In this document: piece by piece, positions 5,833-10,276 of the stretch
How positions within the stretch are numbered: the stretch's first letter is position 1
Layout of the letters: each line of letters starts with the position of its first letter
Assembly (NCBI GenBank): GCA_029555925.1
Contig: JAKPQU010000442.1
Span: forward strand, 1 to 10,276
Origin: Bacillota bacterium
GTDB lineage: Bacteria; Eremiobacterota; SpSt-956; JAKJGF01
DNA: 10,276 bases
Direction of reading: 5' to 3'
Made by a program: the position numbers and the translations under genes
The notes under the pieces: model-generated
Database searches by the model: none
Seen by the model: the letters and a program-made list of their open reading frames with translations, nothing else
What the model was told of the DNA's origin: nothing

Positions 5833-6510
5833 ATGGATAATATTACATTATTTTTTACATATATCATAGCCGTTATAACCTTACCTGCTATAGTTATTGC
5901 TCTTGTAGTCTATGTAGATTATAAATTAACTCATTATGTATGGCAAAAATTTGCCGGTCAGGAAGGTCTTACATTTCACCATGGCAATTTCCTTGGATTT
6001 AAGGATATAAAACCTTCGGTGAAAGGATTATACAGGGGTCTTGATTTTAATTTATCCCTTGTTGATATATCTGGCAGAAGAAAAAGTGTCCATACAAGTA
6101 TAGTAATAAAGCTTCCGGATAAGAACAGTTATAATTTGTCCATCTGTCCTTCATATCCTTTTCAGAGATTTGCTACAGGACTGTTTGATTCGGCAGCTAT
6201 AACAAGAAGTTTTTCTTATGAAGAAACCGTTACAGATGATGCGGAATTTGATTCATCTTTTATAGTGACAGGCAGCTCTGATTTAATGTCATTGTTCACT
6301 CCGGAACTGAGAAAAACCTTACTTGCCATAAGAGACCTTGTAAATATCAGGATAGACAGAGAAACAATAATTTATGAAACACAGGGCGTTATAAGAAATC
6401 TTTCTTTCCTGAAGTGTATAACTGAAATTATGTACTATATGGCTGTTAATATCTGCCGTATTAACTCTGAAAAAGATGTTTCCAGGGAAAAGGAATTACA
6501 GATAAAATAA
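5833..6510 (+). CDS. Hypothetical membrane-anchored protein
   Basis: This 225-residue protein has one N-terminal transmembrane segment (about residues 8-28, FTYIIAVITLPAIVIALVVY) followed by a soluble domain. The segment GLTFHHGNFLGFKDIKPSVK then GLYRGLDFNLSLV (45-77) follows a pattern I associate with uncharacterised proteins carrying a G-x-YRGR-type motif; no function is known for them. The C-terminal part (160-225) is helical. Orientation is uncertain, but positive residues after the helix (KLTHYVWQKF) suggest the domain is cytoplasmic. No Shine-Dalgarno sequence precedes the ATG. It is in frame with the upstream secreted protein, separated by TAG and six codons, so translation may depend on coupling. 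The reading frame is convincing; function unknown. Confidence 0.75.
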   Translation: MDNITLFFTYIIAVITLPAIVIALVVYVDYKLTHYVWQKFAGQEGLTFHHGNFLGFKDIKPSVKGLYRGLDFNLSLVDISGRRKSVHTSIVIKLPDKNSYNLSICPSYPFQRFATGLFDSAAITRSFSYEETVTDDAEFDSSFIVTGSSDLMSLFTPELRKTLLAIRDLVNIRIDRETIIYETQGVIRNLSFLKCITEIMYYMAVNICRINSEKDVSREKELQIK

Positions 6511-6519
6511 AACTTACTT

Positions 6520-6651
6520 TCAGTCTCCTGTTAAAATAAAAGGAGCCCAGAAAAAGGGATGGTTATATTTTCTTTTTGTGTCCAGTTCTGCAAGTCTGAG
6601 TGCTTCAGATTTTGTTTTTCCTTCTTTCAGATAAAAGTTGACTGACAAATT
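6520..6651 (-). pseudogene. C-terminal remnant of a CHAT-domain protein
   Basis: Read on the minus strand, 43 codons ending in TGA (6520-6522) encode NLSVNFYLKEGKTKSEALRL, then AELDTKRKYNHPFFWAPFIL and TGD. This matches the C-terminal end of CHAT-domain (caspase-HetF-associated-with-TPRs) peptidase-like proteins, whose last part has FY-x-L-x2-GKSKAEALR-x-AQ, HP-x-YWA-x-F-x-L-x-GD. Upstream the frame is closed by TAA and TGA at 6652-6657, and the catalytic His-Cys region is absent. The remnant stops within about 10 bases of the MITE-like element, suggesting the gene was broken and mostly lost near that point. No start or binding site remains, so it is probably not expressed. Confidence 0.75.
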
Positions 6652-6664
6652 TTATCAATCTTCA

Positions 6665-7001
6665 TAACTATACTTTCGCACTTTTTATAAAACCTTTGAT
6701 TTTATTGACTTCAGTTGAAACATAAAATTTAATACCAAATTGCTTTAATTAAAGCGAATAATTTGAATAATAGGTAAATACCGTCTGCCTGCCTGATGCT
6801 CCTCCGAAAAAAATCTAAACTGGAACGTTTATAACAGTTACCGCTTACATCATGCTACTTTGCATTATAATTCAATAAAATATACCTTGTGCTGCCGTGA
6901 TATTTTTTTCTCCGGAGCATTAGGCAGGCAGACTACTATGTCTAAAGCTAAATAGTATAATAAATTCAAGGCTTTTTCTGAAATCTGCGAAAGTATAGTT
7001 A
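6665..7001. mobile_element. MITE-like element with nested inverted repeats
   Basis: The outer ends are a perfect 16-bp inverted repeat (TAACTATACTTTCGCA at 6665-6680; TGCGAAAGTATAGTTA at 6986-7001), with weaker similarity running about 20 bases further inward. An inner pair of 32-base arms (6783-6814 and 6902-6933; GTCTGCCTGCCT at one end, AGGCAGGCAGAC at the other) matches at 28 of 32 positions. No reading frame of size is present, so it is non-autonomous. The left end continues outward as TTCATAACTAT (6661-6671), the 11-mer found at the ends of elements A and B. No clear target-site duplication was seen. Nested arms could also reflect one element inserted into another. Confidence 0.7.
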
Positions 7002-7024
7002 CAATTTATTACATTATTTTACAC
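6999..7024 (+). promoter_or_regulatory. Three TTACA boxes at 10-bp intervals
   Basis: TTACA occurs at 6999-7003, 7009-7013 and 7019-7023, one per helical turn. The 20 bases 7005-7024 match 3852-3871 at 18 positions. The first box overlaps the end of the MITE-like element. It could be a cooperative binding site for a regulator of the downstream Omp85 gene, about 240 bases away, or a conserved promoter fragment. Confidence 0.35.
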
Positions 7025-7044
7025 ATTAAGAAAATTTTCTTAAT
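7025..7044. promoter_or_regulatory. Perfect 20-bp AT-rich palindrome
   Basis: ATTAAGAAAATTTTCTTAAT is a perfect palindrome immediately after the phased TTACA boxes and upstream of the Omp85 gene. A gapless palindrome is more likely an operator than an RNA hairpin. The following 7045-7157 shows no recognisable gene or clear promoter. Confidence 0.35.
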
Positions 7045-7157
7045 ATTTTTACGTTATTATATGAGAATAATGGAAGCTGATACGTCACTCTAGGTCAGGT
7101 GGCCATAAATAAGGTATAAAATTTGCACATATAAACCTGTGTGCCCGCTAATATCCT

Positions 7158-7187
7158 CGCGTCACGCGTCACGCGTCACGCGTCACG
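7158..7187. repeat. Heptad array C (CGTCACG x4)
   Basis: CG followed by four perfect CGTCACG units, the same unit and orientation as the clean arm of element B. A second arm with CATTACG-like units is not evident on either side. CCATAAATAA at 7103-7112, about 45 bases upstream, matches part of the conserved tail of A and B, so this may be a degenerate third copy. It lies about 80 bases before the Omp85 start. Confidence 0.75.
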
Positions 7188-7217
7188 ATCTATGAAGATG
7201 CTCTGAATTTTTAAAGT

Positions 7218-7264
7218 AAGGAGGCAGGCTTTGATTTTACTGAATTGATAAGCCATAGTTTAAA
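7218..7264 (+). promoter_or_regulatory. Displaced ribosome binding site before the Omp85 gene
   Basis: A consensus AAGGAGG (7218-7224) lies 40 bases before the ATG at 7265, and nothing SD-like is closer. Two readings are possible. First, a five-codon leader ORF starting at TTG 7231 (6-base spacing) and ending at TGA 7248. Second, a small hairpin (GGCTT 7227-7231 with AAGCC 7250-7254) that would bring the site to an effective 12 bases from the ATG. An in-frame TAG lies two codons upstream of the ATG, so the gene cannot start earlier. Confidence 0.4.
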
Positions 7265-9412
7265 ATGAGAAATCTGTTGAAAATTTTCGGAGGATATTTA
7301 TTTCTAACTTTAATTTTTTCATTCTTATTCGTCGTACCTGTCTGGGGCCAGAGCCAGGAAATTGTAGTGCCGGATAAGAGTGTATCTTCTTCATTACAGC
7401 TAGAGAAGAATGAAACATATTTTCAAGAAGGTATAATGGTGGATAAGACAGTTGAAAAATCCGAATCTTCTCTCCCTGATATAAAATCTGAAGACGATAA
7501 AGCTCCTGTTCAGAACCAGAATTTTTCCCGTCAGAATAAAATAAGTGCAGTTGAAATTCAGGGGAATAATTTTATTTCAAAAGATACTATAGAACCGTTT
7601 ATCTCTATAAAACCCGGAGATAGTATTTCTTCTGATGCGTTACAGAAGGATCTTCAGGCCATCTACAATACGGGATATTTTACCGATGTAAAATTCGATC
7701 CCGAATATGATGAAGACGGGATGAAAGTGATATTCAGGGTTCTGGAGAATCCTCACGTGACTGCCATAAAATTCAAAGGAAACGAACTGGTGTCATCAGA
7801 AGAGCTTTCTGCTCTTATGAAAACTAAAGAAGGAAACATATTTAATTCGAATGACTTTGAAGAAGATCTGAGAAGTATAAATAACTATTACACGACCGAT
7901 CTCGGTATGACAGGTATTGCTACCCATATAACCGATGTTGAGAATCCGGAAAAAGGAGTTTTTGTTCTGTCCATTTCGGAAGGTTTTAAAGTTACTGCCG
8001 TAGATTTTGCCGGTAATACTGCCGTTTCGAAAGAAGAACTTTCCTCCATAATTTCAACAAAGCCCGGAGATTATCTCAATATAATGGCAGTCAACAGAGA
8101 CCTTAAAAAAATATCCGAATTATATGATGAAAAATATTCCCTTCTTCTGGATGAACCTCTTATGATTGATACTTCTCCTTCTGGCGTGTTAACCTATAAG
8201 ATTAATGAAGTTGTGATAGATAAAATAGTTTTTTCCGGTAATACCGATACAAAAGATGATGTCATAAAACGGGAATTAAAGACTGAAGAAGGAAAATTGC
8301 TTGATAAAAAGGTTCTTTCCGAAGATATTAAGAAACTGAATAATCTCGGTTTTTTCGATGAGATAAACGTTGAACCGAAGTCGTCCGGAACTCCCGGCCA
8401 TATGATTTTAGACTTCAATCTGAAAGAAGCCAGAACAGGACTTGTAAGTGCAGGAGTAGGTTTCAGCGGGCAGGGCAATGAGGGCATTTCAGGAAGTATA
8501 ACATTGTCGGAAAAGAACCTTTTCGGTACAGGAAGAAATGCGCAACTGGTTCTTGAAAGAGGCTCTCTTGTGAGTAATTACAATGTGAATTACGGAGAAC
8601 CATATCTATGGGGTACTAAAACAGCCCTTAATCTTAATCTTTTTTACTGTGATTATCAGGAACAGAAGCAATCTGTCTATAATATTTCAGGACAGACCTA
8701 TGCTTTATACAGATATAAAAGTACAGGAGGCATGCTGACCTTAAGCAGACCTGTGATGGATAATTTGACTCTTTACGGAGGCCTGAGCATAAGCAATATT
8801 CAGACTTATGCCACACCTACGGAAGAAAATCCTGTTCTTGCCACTACAGGTACTAATGGTGACATAAGGAGTTTATCCTTTTCGGCTCTTTATGATACAA
8901 GAGATCTTTATATGAATCCTCATACTGGTTTATATAATAATTTTTATATAGAACAGGCAGGCTGGCTTGGCGGAGATTTCGATTTTACCAAATATTATGT
9001 AGATAGCAGAAAATATGTTCCTCTGGGAAACAATGTTATTGCTTTTAGAGCCCTTGCCGGAAGCAGTTCAGGGAGCCTCCCTCTTTCGAAACAGTTTGCT
9101 CTCGGAGGTGATAATTTAAGAGGTTATGAAGCAGGTGAATTTACAGGTGATAATATAGTTTTGCTGCAGGCAGAATATCGTTTCCCCATACTGAATACCA
9201 AAATACTTCAGGGAGCGGTTTTCTTCGATGCAGGGAATATTTCTACTCATGACTCCACCAAAGGTTTATTTGAGAGGTTAAATACCGATCAGGGAATTGG
9301 CGTGAGAGTAGATGTCCCTGCTCTGGGGCTGGGTACTATAAGACTTGATTATTCCATCAGGAATGACAACGGTGATAGTCGTCTGAATATAGGACTGGGA
9401 CAGTCCTTTTAA
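7265..9412 (+). CDS. bamA: Omp85/BamA outer-membrane assembly protein
   Basis: This 715-residue protein is an Omp85-family beta-barrel of the BamA type, which inserts and folds beta-barrel proteins in the outer membrane. Residues 1-28 are a signal peptide (FGGYLFLTLIFSFLFVVPVWG). A polar linker covers 29-92. Four POTRA domains follow at about 93-163, 164-241, 242-316 and 317-390, each opening with a strand such as AVEIQGNNFIS or KIVFSGNTDT. The barrel covers 391-715 and has the family loop motif GGDNLRGYEAGEF around R619 (the VRGF/Y motif) and the C-terminal aromatic beta-signal NIGLGQSF. E. coli BamA has five POTRAs and about 810 residues; four domains fit shorter relatives. No usual neighbours (skp, lpxD, fabZ) flank it, so a paralogue or TamA-like role is possible. 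Confidence 0.93.
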   Translation: MRNLLKIFGGYLFLTLIFSFLFVVPVWGQSQEIVVPDKSVSSSLQLEKNETYFQEGIMVDKTVEKSESSLPDIKSEDDKAPVQNQNFSRQNKISAVEIQGNNFISKDTIEPFISIKPGDSISSDALQKDLQAIYNTGYFTDVKFDPEYDEDGMKVIFRVLENPHVTAIKFKGNELVSSEELSALMKTKEGNIFNSNDFEEDLRSINNYYTTDLGMTGIATHITDVENPEKGVFVLSISEGFKVTAVDFAGNTAVSKEELSSIISTKPGDYLNIMAVNRDLKKISELYDEKYSLLLDEPLMIDTSPSGVLTYKINEVVIDKIVFSGNTDTKDDVIKRELKTEEGKLLDKKVLSEDIKKLNNLGFFDEINVEPKSSGTPGHMILDFNLKEARTGLVSAGVGFSGQGNEGISGSITLSEKNLFGTGRNAQLVLERGSLVSNYNVNYGEPYLWGTKTALNLNLFYCDYQEQKQSVYNISGQTYALYRYKSTGGMLTLSRPVMDNLTLYGGLSISNIQTYATPTEENPVLATTGTNGDIRSLSFSALYDTRDLYMNPHTGLYNNFYIEQAGWLGGDFDFTKYYVDSRKYVPLGNNVIAFRALAGSSSGSLPLSKQFALGGDNLRGYEAGEFTGDNIVLLQAEYRFPILNTKILQGAVFFDAGNISTHDSTKGLFERLNTDQGIGVRVDVPALGLGTIRLDYSIRNDNGDSRLNIGLGQSF

Positions 9413-9476
9413 TAAACAATGGGGCTATAGATTTATAATTTGAATTTTTAATAAAAAAATAACACTTCTCCTTGAC

Positions 9477-9510
9477 TCCCGGGTTTTTGAGAGATTACCC
9501 GGGACTTTTT
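9477..9510 (+). terminator. Terminator between convergent genes
   Basis: TCCCGGGT (9477-9484) and ACCCGGGA (9497-9504) form a perfect 8-bp stem with a 12-base loop, followed by C and TTTTT (9506-9510). The T-run overlaps the stop codon of the convergent gene. Upstream A-rich sequence (9448-9461) gives a T-rich run on the other strand, so it may work both ways. Confidence 0.85.
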
Positions 9511-9844
9511 ATTCCAGAAATACACTCCAGAGTCTTGATATTTCGGGTGTCATAAGTGCCAGATCTCCTATTTGTTGTGCTATTCTGGCTTTTACTTTTA
9601 TTTGTTCCGGTAACATGCTGTCTTTATTTATTATATTTAACTGGACCATATGAAGTTTCTGCAGAATAATCTGGAGTAACATAGGACTCTCTGAAATACC
9701 CGGGGAAATCTGATGAGTTATATCATTTTTCATTATCATCTGATCTACCAGTAAAGGATTTATATCACATAAAATTAAAACCTGATTTGCTATATGATTG
9801 ATATAGGTGATGTTATTTCCTTTATTATCTACCGTAACATTCAT
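9509..9844 (-). CDS. Small hypothetical protein
   Basis: This 111-residue minus-strand protein begins MNVTVDNKGNNITYINHIAN and ends EISRLWSVFLE. I do not recognise a family. I chose the ATG at 9844 because AAAAGGAG lies eight bases upstream of it; a start at 9907 would add 21 residues from a binding-site-like region and has no such support. It has no signal peptide or membrane helix and is rich in Ile, Leu, Gln and Met. The central part (about 47-100) includes ISPGISESPMLLQIILQKLH and EQIKVKARIAQQIGDLALM and looks helical. It converges on the Omp85 gene and shares the terminator with it. Confidence 0.75.
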   Translation of the reverse strand: MNVTVDNKGNNITYINHIANQVLILCDINPLLVDQMIMKNDITHQISPGISESPMLLQIILQKLHMVQLNIINKDSMLPEQIKVKARIAQQIGDLALMTPEISRLWSVFLE

Positions 9845-9874
9845 GGTTCCCACTCCTTTTCTCTCCCGTGTGTC

Positions 9875-9888
9875 TGACCTGTGACCTG
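9875..9888. repeat. Two-unit heptad TGACCTG
   Basis: TGACCTG occurs twice in direct tandem, 31 bases upstream of the start codon of the minus-strand hypothetical gene, probably within its leader. On its own two units could be chance; it is listed because its GTGAC core matches the other heptads in the window. Confidence 0.45.
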
Positions 9889-9914
9889 TTGTCATAGAAA
9901 CATTCATATTCTAC

Positions 9915-9927
9915 TGCAATGATTGCA
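9915..9927. promoter_or_regulatory. Palindrome in the promoter region of the 9509-9844 gene
   Basis: TGCAAT-G-ATTGCA is a perfect inverted repeat. On the minus strand it is followed one base later by TAGAAT, a candidate -10, so a bound protein would sit in the promoter spacer. No matching -35 was found. Confidence 0.35.
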
Positions 9928-10117
9928 ACTTTCTTCTTCCCTGCCCGGCAATTCAATGGAAATTATGTCATTCATAAGTTTTGAAAAGAGTGCTGTCATT
10001 TACTGACCTGAGTATAAGCATGTAATAAAAGTTTTCCTCCCGTTACGTGCAATGTCATTAAGTTAAGAAAAAAAATTTTATAAATTAATATTACCCTTAT
10101 GGAATAACGTCTTATTT

Positions 10118-10149
10118 CCCTCCCTTGAGGGAGAAGGATTAAGGGAGGG
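10118..10149. repeat. GC-rich nested palindrome (REP-like)
   Basis: CCCTCCCTT (10118-10126) pairs with AAGGGAGGG (10141-10149) around a 14-base loop. An alternative inner hairpin, CTCCCT-TG-AGGGAG (10120-10133), shares the left arm, so the two folds are mutually exclusive. CCCTCCCTTGAGGGAG-type palindromes recur between genes in many environmental bacterial genomes, so this is probably a dispersed repeat. It lacks a clean T-run. Confidence 0.6.
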
Positions 10150-10220
10150 TGTCTTTTAAGTTCATAATAACGTAATTATAACAGGAAAAAAGTAAATAGA
10201 AAAGAATGAGTAATAAAAAA

Positions 10221-10235
10221 AGTGAAGTGAAGTGA
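10221..10235. repeat. AGTGA x3 microsatellite
   Basis: Three perfect AGTGA units follow an A-run and are followed by AAAATGG. The unit resembles the AAGTGAG heptads at 3706-3730 but with a five-base period. Confidence 0.6.
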
Positions 10236-10276
10236 AAATGGAGATAAAAAAAATCTATAGAAAATGATTACCTTGA

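Larger units (their letters stand above)
9928..10276. other. Gene-free right end
   Basis: No convincing gene is present. Reading frames are short and lack ribosome binding sites. The stretch holds a GC-rich palindrome (10118-10149) and a three-unit AGTGA array (10221-10235); the remainder is AT-rich with poly-A runs. An ATG near the right edge (10265) has no binding site and cannot be judged. Confidence 0.6.

Noticed and set aside
6661..7010. Target-site duplication around the MITE-like element
   Set aside because: Flanks ATCTTCA and CAATTTA do not match; only a four-base CAAT resemblance exists at non-equivalent positions.
9845..9907. Longer start at 9907 for the minus-strand hypothetical protein
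   Set aside because: The added stretch contains the strong AAAAGGAG site and the heptad pair, both of which fit an untranslated leader of the start at 9844.
10238..10276. Start of a new gene at the right edge
   Set aside because: The ATG at 10238 runs only nine codons to a stop, and the later ATG has no binding site and only four codons before the edge.

Overview
The window is AT-rich bacterial DNA carrying an outer-membrane Omp85/BamA-type protein, so the host is a diderm (Gram-negative-type) bacterium. Strong AAGGAGG-type ribosome binding sites, heavy use of AGA and ATA codons, TPR and CHAT-domain sequences, and wide intergenic spaces filled with short repeats do not identify a phylum. A low-GC environmental or candidate-phylum lineage fits, but this is inference.

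Layout, left to right. (1) A TPR-repeat protein reads leftward off the edge (1-581, minus). It diverges from a DUF4236-domain protein (731-2005). (2) A consensus-like promoter and a hairpin-forming heptad-repeat element (A, 2076-2195) precede a two-gene overlapping operon: a small antibiotic-biosynthesis-monooxygenase (ABM) fold protein (2239-2562) and an iron-type alcohol dehydrogenase (2552-3706). The operon ends in a long hairpin built from a second kind of heptad. (3) Two unrecognised genes with very strong ribosome binding sites follow: a helical acidic protein (3945-4472) and a Ser/Pro/Gly-Met-rich protein with an internal duplication (4598-5020), the latter closed by a clean terminator. 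(4) A second copy of the hairpin element, inverted (B, 5168-5266), precedes a secreted two-repeat protein (5302-5814) and a membrane-anchored protein (5833-6510). These two share a reading frame, separated by one TAG. (5) A 750-bp gene-free stretch holds a minus-strand CHAT-domain C-terminal remnant (6520-6651), a MITE-like element with nested inverted repeats (6665-7001), helically phased TTACA boxes, an AT palindrome and a third heptad array. (6) A four-POTRA Omp85/BamA protein (7265-9412) ends at a terminator shared with a convergent small hypothetical gene (9509-9844, minus). (7) The last 430 bases hold only small repeats and a GC-rich palindrome.

The ABM protein and the dehydrogenase overlap and are almost certainly co-expressed, probably in redox metabolism of a small organic substrate. 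The Omp85 protein serves outer-membrane protein insertion. The remaining genes cannot be placed in a pathway from sequence alone. The most unusual content is between genes: tandem heptads with a GTGA core recur at four or more intergenic sites, two of them as arms of a conserved inverted-pair element sharing a terminal motif with the MITE-like element.
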